The notes below the pieces were generated by a model. It had not been told where the DNA came from, did not search any database, and saw only the letters and a program-made list of their open reading frames with translations. From Coprobacter tertius (GTDB taxonomy: Bacteria; Bacteroidota; Bacteroidia; Bacteroidales; Coprobacteraceae), in assembly GCF_024330105.1 (NCBI RefSeq), contig NZ_JANDHW010000007.1:152452-216451 (forward strand): a DNA stretch of 64,000 bases, read 5' to 3'. The translations under genes were made by a program, and so were the position numbers. Positions 29,082 to 38,547 of the stretch are shown in pieces; position 1 is the stretch's first letter, and every line of letters starts with the position of its first letter.

Positions 29082-30104
29082 ATGAGAAGTTTTGCCAGTG
29101 ATAACAATTCGGGAATACATCCCGAAATTATGAAAGCTATAGAATCGGCTAATAAAGATCATGCGGCCGGTTATGGAGATGATAAATGGACAACTAAAGC
29201 CACCGCTCTCATAAAAAACGCTTTTGGACCAACAGCCGATCCTTATTTCGTGTTTAACGGAACAGGGGCCAACACTGTCGCCCTAAGAGCCTGTACACAA
29301 ACCTATCATGCTATTATTGGGGCAGAATCGGCACATATTTTTATGGATGAATGCGGTGCACCTGTTTTTCAAACAGGTTGCCAAATAATAGAAATACCAA
29401 CTCAAGATGGAAAACTCACTCCTGAACTGATTTATTCAAAGCTTAACGGATTCGGTGAAGTACATCATTCCCAGCCCAAAGTCGTATATATTTCTGAATG
29501 TACCGAATTCGGAACCGTATATACTCCTAAAGAAATAAATGCAATAGCCGATTTGATACATCCGTATGGCATGTATCTACATGTCGACGGAGCCCGATTA
29601 TCAAACGCTGCTGTTTCTTTGAATCTTTCCTTCAAAGAACTTATTACCGATTGTGGCGTAGATATACTTAGTTTCGGAGGTACTAAGAATGGAATGATGA
29701 TGGGGGAAGCCGTCATCTCTTTTCGTCCTGAATTATCAGAAGGATTAAAATTTATACGTAAACAATCCTGCCAACTATATTCTAAAATGAGATATACGAC
29801 CTGCCAGTTCATTCCCTTTTTCGAAAGTAACTTATGGAAAAAAAACGCTCGTCATGCTAATAATATGGCTCGTTTACTGGTTGAAGGTATAAATGATATC
29901 GGAAAATTTATTTTTACCCAAAAAACTGAAGCAAATGTTATATTGGTAAAAATGGACCGACAATTGATAGAGGAATTACAGAAAAAATATAATTTCTATA
30001 TTTGGAACGAAAATAACAATGAAATCAGGCTGGTAACCTCATTCGATACCACAGAAGAAGATATCTATAAATTTTTGAAAGATTTAAAAGAACTATCCAA
30101 ATAA
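29082..30104 (+). CDS. ltaE: Low-specificity L-threonine aldolase
   Basis: PLP enzyme splitting L-threonine or allo-threonine into glycine and acetaldehyde. 340 residues, fold type I, with the Schiff-base lysine K202 in FGGTKNGMM, D169 (HVDGARLSN) binding the pyridine nitrogen and H84 (SAHIFMDECGAP) stacking on the ring. Length is normal. It is followed by a bidirectional terminator shared with malQ. Confidence 0.93.
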   Translation: MRSFASDNNSGIHPEIMKAIESANKDHAAGYGDDKWTTKATALIKNAFGPTADPYFVFNGTGANTVALRACTQTYHAIIGAESAHIFMDECGAPVFQTGCQIIEIPTQDGKLTPELIYSKLNGFGEVHHSQPKVVYISECTEFGTVYTPKEINAIADLIHPYGMYLHVDGARLSNAAVSLNLSFKELITDCGVDILSFGGTKNGMMMGEAVISFRPELSEGLKFIRKQSCQLYSKMRYTTCQFIPFFESNLWKKNARHANNMARLLVEGINDIGKFIFTQKTEANVILVKMDRQLIEELQKKYNFYIWNENNNEIRLVTSFDTTEEDIYKFLKDLKELSK

Positions 30105-30124
30105 TTAATGTTACAATTAAAAAT

Positions 30125-30160
30125 AGCCAGCGGCACGTATTAGGTCCGCTGACTGTTTTT
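30125..30160. terminator. Bidirectional terminator between ltaE and malQ
   Basis: AGCCAGCGG / CCGCTGACT stem (one mismatch) with T5 on the plus strand (30156-30160) and T5 on the minus strand next to the other arm. Confidence 0.7.
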
Positions 30161-30250
30161 ATCTGATAAATATTGAATTCCGTCCAACACCAAATGTCTA
30201 TCCAACGATATTATCACATTTAATCTATATAAAAAATGTCTATAGTTTCT

Positions 30251-32923
30251 TTATCGGGAAAAATATATTATTTTTCTCTTTAATCTATTATTAAACTCCT
30301 GCGCATTTATTAGATCTTCAATCGTAAGGTGCATACGGTAACGCCAGTAGTGTCGTGGATTTGCAGGTATATTTATACGCTCTTCTGTTGGATTCTCCCT
30401 ACGCAAATCACTATCTACTGATAACCAATCCTGCAAAGGAAGAATAACGAGCATCGACGGTGACTGCAATTGCATATCAATTATTTTATCACAAATCCAG
30501 GGCTCGCAATAAAACGGAGCCTCGCCGGGTAATTGTAAAATCTCATTATAAAACCGTTGTGTACGCCCACGGTCCTCTTCCCACCAAGCTCTGATATTAC
30601 TCATATCGTGGGTAGAAGTCGTACATACCGATAAATACGGATAATTCCAAGTATTTGCAAACTCATGGGAATTATCTTTAGGCATACGCTGTATCTCTAA
30701 AGAAAGTATCTGTAAAGCCTGCATAACTTCGGGAACGCTATGTGGAATCATCCCCAAATCTTCTCCACAAGGCAACATTTGAGTAGCAGAAATAAGGGGT
30801 GGCAATTTTTTCATTGCTTCATGCTTCCAAAATTCATTATGCCTATGATAAAAGAACTCATTATACAATCGGTCATAACACCATTTTTCATAATCTGACA
30901 AGTCTTTATAGCTATAGGTATATTGTGAAGAGATACGGGGATGAAACTGATTTTTACGTATAGGATCTTCAACAAACAAAACTTCGGCAACTAAACCAAA
31001 AAGCGCTGCCTTTATCTTCAAGCTTTTTTCATCGGTTTTATCATGAAAATACTCTTCGATCTTTCTCTGCGTGTCGAATTCCGATTTTAACGAATAGCTT
31101 TCATTATGTGAAATAAGATACTCGTATTTAGCTTCTTCAACGTATTCACCGAAAAAATCGGGAAGCATATACTCCCGTATATAAGGTCTTGCATGTCGTA
31201 ATAGATTAAAATAAAAACCGAACGACTGCATTTCTTCATAAGAATAAGGAAGTGCCGGATTGAAATGTCCCATAAGGCCCTCTACCTCGGACTGAGGAAT
31301 TTCCCAAATACGGAAAAAGCCCAGAATATGATCGATCCGATAAGCGTCGAAATATTCAGACATCTTACAGAATCGCGCTTTCCACCAAGCATACCCGTCT
31401 CTTTCCATTTCATACCAGTTGTAGGTCGGAAATCCCCAATTTTGTCCTTTTACAGAAAAAGCATCAGGTGGAGCACCAGCTTGAGAATGCATATTAAACA
31501 ACTCGGGATGCGACCATGCATCGGCACTACTCCGACTAATACCGATCGGAATATCCCCTTTTAATACAACTCTTTTTTTATGTGCATAATCTCGGGTTTC
31601 CTTTAACTGTTTCGCCAAATGGTACTGTACAAAATAATGATAGGCAATATCATAATAGTGTACATTACCGGGAGCGCAGAACTCCTCTATATCGGTTCTG
31701 TTATAAATAGAATATTCTTTCCAATATGTAAAATCAGAAGTATGATAATAATCCCTGAAATAACAGAAAGCAGCATAGGGTATTAACCATTCACAATTTT
31801 CTTTGAAGAACAATTTAAAATCATCCGACTGTAGTAATGCATCCCCGTCCTGCTTAAAAATCTCTTTTAAATATGCTTCCTTGGTCAAACTTACTCTTTC
31901 ATAATCGATCTCGGAAAGAGCATTCAGTTCTTCTCTTATTTTCTCGAAACGAATCACAGAATCTTTATCTTTCAACCTTCCGACAGCTTCTACACGCAAA
32001 TAATTGGGATGTAACGCAAACGTCGAATTTGCATTATATGGATAAGAATCTACCCAAGTATGTGTCATCGTGGTATCATTAACCGGTAATATCTGTATAA
32101 ATTGCATCCCGGTATCGGCAGCCCAATCGACCATTTTCTGGAGATCGTAAAAATCACCTATTCCCATACTTTTCTCTGAACGAAGGGAAAATACTGGAAT
32201 AGCGACACCCGATCCTTTCCATTTTGGAAAAGGATCATTCAACATCATACCCGTCTTAATCACACATTCGGTCTCACTGGGTTTCACCGTATCTACAAAA
32301 CGATTGTCGCCTTCTTCCCAAGCAAGTAAAGAATGATTGTTTTTATCGAGAATCACAAACTTAAATTCATAGGGAAAATCAATTTCTTTTACCGGTATAG
32401 AAATCATCCATATAGGGTAGTGAGCATCATTGAGAACTCGTATTTTCTGTGTATTCCAACCGGAAGACCGGTCTATAACCCCCACAGCATTACCAGGTTG
32501 CACCATAGGTGCAAAAACATATAGAATCAACGTTCCCGGTTGATAAGGAGGCAAGTTCTCATTTTTGTCCTGTCTTGCAAAAATACCATGAACAAATGCC
32601 GATGAAAAAAAGGATTTATTATCAGGTTGTCGGCTCCATGAATCATAAACAACACACTTACCCACTTTATTGCCAGGACTTAATAATCTACTTTTCCCCC
32701 ACTCCACATCATAAACTCGGTCATACTCTTTTACTAAGTAGCGATATTCAACCGGTAAATCTCCCACAGACGTTTCCAGTTCATAAGTCCACTTACCATT
32801 TCCATTATACCGCATGGCAACAGCCTCTTCCTCTTTAAATTCGCCTAAAGACGGTAAATTTCCTGAAATATACAGTATCTGTCCCCAAAAAGTATGATAT
32901 TCGATATTAAAAATAATTTTCAT
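30251..32923 (-). CDS. malQ: 4-alpha-glucanotransferase (GH77) with tandem CBM20
   Basis: Disproportionates alpha-1,4-glucans during maltodextrin and glycogen turnover in the cytoplasm. The 890 residues begin with two starch-binding CBM20 domains (about 1-95 and 125-225), then the GH77 barrel. Catalytic residues are D531 (YRIDHILGF), E721 (CGEDLG) and D773 (STHDMS). This DPE2-like architecture, without a signal peptide, is known in plants and Bacteroidota; bare bacterial MalQ is about 500-690 residues. Other conserved stretches are GDIPIGISRSSADAW and QAGAPPDAFS. A weak -7 box lies at 32983-32990 upstream. Confidence 0.95.
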   Translation of the reverse strand: MKIIFNIEYHTFWGQILYISGNLPSLGEFKEEEAVAMRYNGNGKWTYELETSVGDLPVEYRYLVKEYDRVYDVEWGKSRLLSPGNKVGKCVVYDSWSRQPDNKSFFSSAFVHGIFARQDKNENLPPYQPGTLILYVFAPMVQPGNAVGVIDRSSGWNTQKIRVLNDAHYPIWMISIPVKEIDFPYEFKFVILDKNNHSLLAWEEGDNRFVDTVKPSETECVIKTGMMLNDPFPKWKGSGVAIPVFSLRSEKSMGIGDFYDLQKMVDWAADTGMQFIQILPVNDTTMTHTWVDSYPYNANSTFALHPNYLRVEAVGRLKDKDSVIRFEKIREELNALSEIDYERVSLTKEAYLKEIFKQDGDALLQSDDFKLFFKENCEWLIPYAAFCYFRDYYHTSDFTYWKEYSIYNRTDIEEFCAPGNVHYYDIAYHYFVQYHLAKQLKETRDYAHKKRVVLKGDIPIGISRSSADAWSHPELFNMHSQAGAPPDAFSVKGQNWGFPTYNWYEMERDGYAWWKARFCKMSEYFDAYRIDHILGFFRIWEIPQSEVEGLMGHFNPALPYSYEEMQSFGFYFNLLRHARPYIREYMLPDFFGEYVEEAKYEYLISHNESYSLKSEFDTQRKIEEYFHDKTDEKSLKIKAALFGLVAEVLFVEDPIRKNQFHPRISSQYTYSYKDLSDYEKWCYDRLYNEFFYHRHNEFWKHEAMKKLPPLISATQMLPCGEDLGMIPHSVPEVMQALQILSLEIQRMPKDNSHEFANTWNYPYLSVCTTSTHDMSNIRAWWEEDRGRTQRFYNEILQLPGEAPFYCEPWICDKIIDMQLQSPSMLVILPLQDWLSVDSDLRRENPTEERINIPANPRHYWRYRMHLTIEDLINAQEFNNRLKRKIIYFSR

Positions 32924-32982
32924 AACGGGTATTTTTATTGATTATAACACTATACTTTCTTCAGCGGTTATAGTTTATACCA

Positions 32983-32990
32983 TGAAGATA
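32983..32990 (-). promoter_or_regulatory. Possible -7 box of malQ (TATCTTCA)
   Basis: On the minus strand, six of eight positions match TAnnTTTG including the wild ones; 60 bp before the malQ ATG. Weak. Confidence 0.3.
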
Positions 32991-33056
32991 CGATTTTTTC
33001 AAACTTTTAATTACAAAAACAAATTAAATAATCTGACATTTTCGTTCCCTTCAAAC

Positions 33057-33085
33057 AAAAAAAGGCGAACATTGGTTCGCCTTTT
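33057..33085 (-). terminator. Terminator after nrdJ
   Basis: Perfect 7-bp stem GGCGAAC/GTTCGCC with loop ATTG; on the minus strand it is followed by seven U residues. Confidence 0.8.
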
Positions 33086-33112
33086 CCATATTATGAACAG
33101 TTGTTCTTAAAA

Positions 33113-35641
33113 TTATCCACATTTCGAAGTACCGCAAGATGTACATATCAGACATCCTTCCTGATATATAAGAGTTTCCTGCCCACAATTAGGACACTTT
33201 TGTCCGCTAGCTTTGGTACCGTTAGGAAGATATTTTTTCAACGCTCTCTCAACCCCATTTTTCCAAGTATTAATAGACTGACTATCAAGTTCGAGACCAG
33301 AAACAAGTTTCAGTACTTGATCAATAGGCATCCCATATCTTAATACTCCCGAAATGAGTTTAGCATAATTCCAGTATTCAGGATTAAATTTATCAGACAA
33401 ACCTTCGATTGTCGTTTTATATCCTCTCTTATTAATAAACTGAAAATCATACCGTTTATTTCCATCTTCATCTACAGCTTTTATGATTTTCCCCTTTACG
33501 ATATTCTTGGGAATCAAGATTCCATCCTCATCATCGGCCAAACCGGTAAATATTTCATAAGGATTTCCGTCTTTCAATCCGATAAAAGCAATCCATTTTT
33601 CTTTATTATTCTGAAAACGTACGACGTCAGCTTCAAGTTCTGTCGGGCGTTTAGGATCGATATGTACGATATTTCCATCTTTTTTATCATCGCTTTTCGC
33701 AGAAATCAATACCCCCGAACGTGATCCGTCGCGATATACCGTGCAACCTTTACAACCGCACTTCCATGCCTCGACATATAATTTTCCGACAAGCTCTTCG
33801 GTTACGTCTGACGGTAAATTAATCGTAACACTGATAGAATGATCTACCCATTTCTGTACACGACCTTGCATCTTGACTTTCTGCATCCAATCTACATCAT
33901 TTGAGGTCGCCTTATAATATGGTGATTTCGATACTAATTCATCGATTTCATCTTGAGTATAATTATTTTTTATTTCATATCCCTGGGTTTTCATCCAGGT
34001 AACGAATTTATGATGAAATACCACGTATTCTTCAAAAGCATCTCCCGATTCATCGACAAAATCGACTCTCACTTTAGGATCATTCGGATTTACTTTACGA
34101 CGACGACGATACACTGGCATAAATACGGGTTCGATACCAGAAGTAGTTTGAGTCATCAAACTTGTCGTACCGGTAGGCGCAATCGTAAGGCAAGCTATAT
34201 TACGCCGCCCGTATTTCACCATATCCTCATATAACTGGGGATCGGCCTCTTTTATCCGCAGCATAAAAGGATTATTTTTTTCTCTTGCAGCATCGTATAT
34301 TTCAAAAGCGCCTCGTTCTTTAGCCATTTCTACAGAAGAACGATAAGCCGCTAAAGCCAATGATTTATGCACAAATTCAGAAAAATCGGATGCCTTTTCG
34401 GTCCCATACTGTAAACCTAATGCCGCCAGCATATCTCCTTCAGCTGTCGTTCCTACACCGGTACGCCGTCCCATCAATGTTTTAGTTCTTATTTTCTCCC
34501 ATAAATACCGCTCAGTCTGTTTAACCTCCTCAATTTCGGGATCAGAACCAATTTTTTCAAGAATCTTATCGATCTTCTCCATTTCGAGATCAATTATATC
34601 ATCCATAATCCGTTGTGCAAGTATTACATGTTCACGGAATAAATCGAAATCGAAATATGCATCTTTTGTAAATGGCTTAACTACATAGGAATAAAGATTT
34701 ATCGCCAACAAACGACAACTATCATAAGGGCACAAAGGAATTTCGCCACAAGGATTGGTTGAAACCGTACGGAAACCTAAATCATCATAGCAATCAGGTA
34801 GAGATTCCCGAATGATCGTGTCCCAGAAAAGAACCCCGGGTTCAGCCGATTTCCATGCATTATGTACGATTTTTTTCCATATCTTCTGGGCATCTACACT
34901 CTTGGTAACCTTCGGATTTTTAGCATTTACCGGGTATTGTTGTAAAAAAGGTTCTCCCGATACCGCCGCTTTCATAAAATCATCACTGATTTTCACAGAA
35001 ACATTGGCACCGGTCACTTTTCCTTCAGCCATTTTAGCATCGATAAATGCTTCAGAATCAGGATGTTTTATAGAGACACTTAACATTAAAGCACCTCTAC
35101 GGCCATCTTGCGCCACCTCCCTTGTAGAATTGGAATATCTTTCCATAAAAGGAACAAGGCCCGTTGAAGTAAGTGCGGAATTTTTTACCGGAGTACCCTT
35201 AGGACGAATATGTGAAAGGTCATGACCTACGCCCCCCCTTCTTTTCATCAATTGTACCTGTTCTTCATCGATCTTAATAATACCACCATACGAATCGGCA
35301 GAACCATCCATCCCGATAACAAAACAATTCGATAAAGAACCGATCTGAAAATTATTTCCTATACCGCTCATCGGGCTTCCCTGAGGAACAACATATTGAA
35401 AATTCTCAAAGAGACTCATAAGCTTTTCCTCGGACAAAGGATTTTTATATTTTTCCTCTATCCGGGCAATTTCTTTTGCCAGTCTCCGGTGCATATCACC
35501 GGGATTCAATTCATAAATATGTCCGAAAGAATCTTTCAAAGCATATTTATTTACCCACACACGTGCTGCTAATTCATCTCCGTCAAAATATTTCAAAGAT
35601 GATTCGAAAGCCTCGTCATAAGTATAAATTTTTTGTTCCAC
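33113..35641 (-). CDS. nrdJ: Adenosylcobalamin-dependent (class II) ribonucleotide reductase
   Basis: Makes deoxyribonucleotides using B12 rather than oxygen-dependent or glycyl radicals. Of 842 residues, the barrel contains C106 (SLSNCFVIG) and C309 (DSCR) as likely redox pair, the thiyl/Asn/Glu motif NPCGEIPL with C298 and E300, and PTGTTSLM for phosphate binding. The C-terminus has cysteines C816, C819, C830, C833, C836 and C841 in CxxC-like pairs, the reductant-shuttling or zinc tail typical of this subgroup. Translation must begin at GTG (35641): an in-frame stop lies just upstream and the next Met is residue 50. Confidence 0.95.
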   Translation of the reverse strand: MEQKIYTYDEAFESSLKYFDGDELAARVWVNKYALKDSFGHIYELNPGDMHRRLAKEIARIEEKYKNPLSEEKLMSLFENFQYVVPQGSPMSGIGNNFQIGSLSNCFVIGMDGSADSYGGIIKIDEEQVQLMKRRGGVGHDLSHIRPKGTPVKNSALTSTGLVPFMERYSNSTREVAQDGRRGALMLSVSIKHPDSEAFIDAKMAEGKVTGANVSVKISDDFMKAAVSGEPFLQQYPVNAKNPKVTKSVDAQKIWKKIVHNAWKSAEPGVLFWDTIIRESLPDCYDDLGFRTVSTNPCGEIPLCPYDSCRLLAINLYSYVVKPFTKDAYFDFDLFREHVILAQRIMDDIIDLEMEKIDKILEKIGSDPEIEEVKQTERYLWEKIRTKTLMGRRTGVGTTAEGDMLAALGLQYGTEKASDFSEFVHKSLALAAYRSSVEMAKERGAFEIYDAAREKNNPFMLRIKEADPQLYEDMVKYGRRNIACLTIAPTGTTSLMTQTTSGIEPVFMPVYRRRRKVNPNDPKVRVDFVDESGDAFEEYVVFHHKFVTWMKTQGYEIKNNYTQDEIDELVSKSPYYKATSNDVDWMQKVKMQGRVQKWVDHSISVTINLPSDVTEELVGKLYVEAWKCGCKGCTVYRDGSRSGVLISAKSDDKKDGNIVHIDPKRPTELEADVVRFQNNKEKWIAFIGLKDGNPYEIFTGLADDEDGILIPKNIVKGKIIKAVDEDGNKRYDFQFINKRGYKTTIEGLSDKFNPEYWNYAKLISGVLRYGMPIDQVLKLVSGLELDSQSINTWKNGVERALKKYLPNGTKASGQKCPNCGQETLIYQEGCLICTSCGTSKCG

Positions 35642-35779
35642 AGTAAAATATAAGTTTTTGTGTTTTTAAATTTAATAAAATAAAATGGTATTCGATCTTG
35701 ATTAAAAAATTTGATTTTGCAAGTTTAGACAAAACATTTTGTTTACACAAACAAATAACAAAATATTTATCAACAATCA

Positions 35780-35787
35780 CAAAGTTA
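35780..35787 (-). promoter_or_regulatory. -7 box of nrdJ (TAACTTTG, minus strand)
   Basis: Full match to TAnnTTTG; it predicts a leader of about 130 nt. The DnaA-box-like TTATCAACA lies immediately downstream, near the start site. Confidence 0.55.
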
Positions 35788-35982
35788 TCCGGTTTAAAAC
35801 ACTATATTATTATATATCAAATAATTAACAAAATAAAAAATCAAAAATGTTTTACTTTTTAATTTTTCAATAAAACTTTTACACAAATAGAACGGATACA
35901 TTACAAGTGTAATAAAAAAGGATTAAAAAAAAATATGAAAGAACGAATTATTTAAACGATAATAGATATAACAGAATATGAT

Positions 35983-35990
35983 TATATTTG
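35983..35990 (+). promoter_or_regulatory. -7 box of the nitroreductase gene (TATATTTG)
   Basis: Full consensus match, 15 bp before the ATG, implying a very short leader. Confidence 0.6.
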
Positions 35991-36005
35991 TAATAAAAAA
36001 GGACT

Positions 36006-36752
36006 ATGATAACCGAAGATTTGAAAATGCGCCGTACCATTCGGAAATATAAAAATGAAGAAATTCCTGAAGGGTTATTAAACGAATTACTGGAAACTGC
36101 TTTCAGAACATCCACTACTGGAAATATGCAGCTTTACAGCGTAATCATTACTCGAGACAATGATAACAAGCAAAAACTGGCTCCTGCTCATTTCAACCAG
36201 CCAACAGTTACAACAGCTCCGGTAGTACTTACGTTCTGTGCAGATTTCAACCGTTTTATAAAATGGTGTGAACTACGCAATGCAAAGCCTGGTTATGATA
36301 ATTTTCAATCTTTCTTTACGGCTGCAATCGATGCGATGATTGTCGCTCAACAATTTTGTACTGCGGCGGAATTATGCGGTTTGGGAATCTGCTATTTAGG
36401 GACGACCACTTATAACGCACCACAAATTATCGAAGTTTTAAACCTTCCGAAATATGTCATACCTGTAACCACTATTACTGTAGGCTATCCAGAGATTATT
36501 CCTCCACAAGTAGAAAGATTGCCTTTAGAAGCAAATATACATTACGAGACATACAAAGATTATACTCCTGAAGATATCGATCGTTTATATTATGAAAAAG
36601 AATCATTATCTGAAAACCGACAATTCATTACCGAAAATAACAAGGAAACATTAGCGCAGGTATTTACAGATGTAAGATATCCTAAAGCTAATAACGAACA
36701 CTTTTCTGAAGTTTTCCTCGATATTATAAAAAAACAAGGATTTAAATTCTGA
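36006..36752 (+). CDS. Nitroreductase-family FMN oxidoreductase
   Basis: A 248-residue flavoenzyme of the NfsA/NfnB fold. The FMN-phosphate motif is RRTIRKYKNEEIPEGLL (9-25), with PVVLTFCADFNRF and the helix AAIDAMIVAQQFCTAAELCGLGICYLGT of the dimer interface. The C-terminal tail is longer than in NfnB and resembles NADPH-dependent NfsA-type enzymes. Physiological substrate unknown; quinone or nitro-compound reduction is the family precedent. It is monocistronic, ending in a 23-bp perfect hairpin. Confidence 0.9.
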   Translation: MITEDLKMRRTIRKYKNEEIPEGLLNELLETAFRTSTTGNMQLYSVIITRDNDNKQKLAPAHFNQPTVTTAPVVLTFCADFNRFIKWCELRNAKPGYDNFQSFFTAAIDAMIVAQQFCTAAELCGLGICYLGTTTYNAPQIIEVLNLPKYVIPVTTITVGYPEIIPPQVERLPLEANIHYETYKDYTPEDIDRLYYEKESLSENRQFITENNKETLAQVFTDVRYPKANNEHFSEVFLDIIKKQGFKF

Positions 36753-36800
36753 AAATAATAAAAAGGCCGGGATCTTGGATCCCGGCCTTTTTATTATTTT
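36752..36800. terminator. Bidirectional terminator, perfect 23-bp stem
   Basis: Arms 36752-36774 and 36778-36800 are exact complements around a TTG loop (core AAAAAGGCCGGGATC), giving U-runs on both strands between the convergent nitroreductase and dnaA genes. Confidence 0.85.
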
Positions 36801-36810
36801 CAGCTATATC

Positions 36811-38208
36811 TCATTTTTTCAACAACTCTTCTATTTCCGCAACATTAGCTCGTAAAGCTTTGTCGATGCCAATCTGCTCACTTATGGTTTTACAAGCATG
36901 TAACACAGTAGCATGATCTCTTTTACCAATTGTGGTACCTATATATGATAAAGAACTATCGGTATATTTTTTTGCAAGATACATAGATATTTGACGAGCT
37001 TGCACAATTTCACGTTTACGAGACTTTGCTTGAAGTAATTTCGGGTCCATATCATAAAAGTCACAAACCGTTTGCTTTATACTTTCTATCGTAATTTGTT
37101 TCTTCTCTACTTGCACGCAAGTACTTAACACTCTTTCAGCCAAATCGATCGTAATATCACGATTAAATATAGTAGCATGAGCCATTAATGATACGATGAC
37201 ACCCTCAAGATCTCGAACATTGTCGGTTATATTGCGAGATATATATTCTATCACTTCATCGGGAATTGCTAATCCATCATGACGAACTTTATTTAATAAT
37301 ATATTCTTACGCAATTCATAATCAGGGCGCTCTACCTTAGCCGTCAATCCCCACTTAAAACGGGTAAGTAATCGGGGAACCATACCCTCTAATGATACGG
37401 GAGGCCTATCGGAAGTAAGTACCAACTGCTTATTATTTTGATGCAGGTGATTAAATATATGGAAAAAAGTATTTTGAGTCTGTATTTTATTGGCCAGTTC
37501 CTGAATATCGTCTATCAACAACACATCTATGCTCTGATAGAAATTTATAAAATCATTGACTTTATGATTCAGAACGGCATTTGTATACTGCACCTGAAAA
37601 AGATGAGAAGAAATATACAATACGCGAGCCGACGGATTACGCTCTTTAATACGTACCCCTATCGCTTGCACCAAATGAGTTTTACCTACACCTGATTCAC
37701 CAAAAAGAAAGAACGGATTAAATGCATTTTTACCGGGCTTATCAGCAATGGTTTCTCCTGCCGTACGGGCTAACTGATTGCTGGGACTCAAACAATAATT
37801 TTCAAAATTATAATTCGGATTTAACTGAGAATCGAGTTCTTCGTAAACATGTTGCTTAAAAGGATCGGGAACTTCTTCGGCCGGTTTCATTTTCTTATGG
37901 TCAAAATTCAACGGCTTGGCCGCCCCATCGATCTGTACCGTAGTTTGTGTTTTACTTACAACAGTAACTTTATATTTCAATTGTACTCCAGGGCCAAAAA
38001 CACGATATAACACATGTAGCAACAAATTACGGAATTGTTGCTCCAGATGTTCATAGAAAAAGTGAGTAGGTACCTGTATTACAAATACATTATTTTCGAA
38101 ACTATCCGGAACGATGGGAACAAACCAATTTTTGTACATCTCATCCGTTACATTGTCTTTAATAATGCTCAAACAGCGGTCCCACAAAGTGACATGATCA
38201 GAACTCAT
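36811..38208 (-). CDS. dnaA: Chromosomal replication initiator protein
   Basis: Binds DnaA boxes and opens the origin. 465 residues: domain I (1-85, VTLWDRCLSIIKDNVTDEMY), a flexible domain II, AAA+ domain III with Walker A GESGVGKT (170-177) and Walker B LLIDD (230-234), and domain IV with the DNA-binding signature RDHATVLHACKTI. Length is normal. It stands alone, with an AT-rich 339-bp region upstream and no dnaN or recF nearby, so the operon context seen in many phyla is absent here. Confidence 0.97.
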   Translation of the reverse strand: MSSDHVTLWDRCLSIIKDNVTDEMYKNWFVPIVPDSFENNVFVIQVPTHFFYEHLEQQFRNLLLHVLYRVFGPGVQLKYKVTVVSKTQTTVQIDGAAKPLNFDHKKMKPAEEVPDPFKQHVYEELDSQLNPNYNFENYCLSPSNQLARTAGETIADKPGKNAFNPFFLFGESGVGKTHLVQAIGVRIKERNPSARVLYISSHLFQVQYTNAVLNHKVNDFINFYQSIDVLLIDDIQELANKIQTQNTFFHIFNHLHQNNKQLVLTSDRPPVSLEGMVPRLLTRFKWGLTAKVERPDYELRKNILLNKVRHDGLAIPDEVIEYISRNITDNVRDLEGVIVSLMAHATIFNRDITIDLAERVLSTCVQVEKKQITIESIKQTVCDFYDMDPKLLQAKSRKREIVQARQISMYLAKKYTDSSLSYIGTTIGKRDHATVLHACKTISEQIGIDKALRANVAEIEELLKK

Positions 38209-38547
38209 TTTATCAATTCAAATTTTTCAATCAAAACCAAAACGATTACAAAATTTCAAATTCTTTTTCTGAAAAACAAATCGTTTTTTTCTTGTTTTTT
38301 TTATTGTTTTATTAATCCTTTATATTACAAGCATTTATAAAGCTCTTCCTTTTTTAAATATAAAACCACTAATTATAGCAAATATCTATCTAAATATCAA
38401 TAAAATACATATTTATCATTTTCCAAATAAGAAAAGGCTTCTTTATCGAAAAATGAATATAAACACCACAATTCAAAACGATTTTGAATGTATTCTTTAA
38501 GTAACGCTATTTTTTCTATTATTTAGAACGATTTCAAATAATAATCA
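38209..38547. other. AT-rich region upstream of dnaA
   Basis: Contains the dnaA promoter by position, but no clean TAnnTTTG or TTATCCACA. A perfect small hairpin ATTCAAAA-CGA-TTTTGAAT lies at 38471-38489. No gene or DnaA-box cluster is visible, so I do not call an origin. Confidence 0.45.

Larger units (their letters stand above)
35642..36005. other. Divergent regulatory region between nrdJ and the nitroreductase gene
   Basis: A 364-bp, very AT-rich gap. It holds the two divergent -7 boxes, a DnaA-box-like TTATCAACA at 35767-35775, a perfect hairpin TTTGTTT-ACAC-AAACAAA (35738-35755) in the nrdJ leader and an operator-like ATTACAAGTGTAAT at 35900-35913. No gene is seen in it. Confidence 0.5.

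Noticed and set aside
35798..35815. NrdR box upstream of nrdJ (ACACTATAT...)
   Set aside because: Only half of the palindromic consensus matches; expected by chance in AT-rich DNA.
35760..38547. Chromosomal origin near dnaA
   Set aside because: Only one near-match DnaA box is visible, and it is in the nrdJ promoter. There is no cluster of boxes, no DNA-unwinding repeat set and no consistent switch of gene strand.
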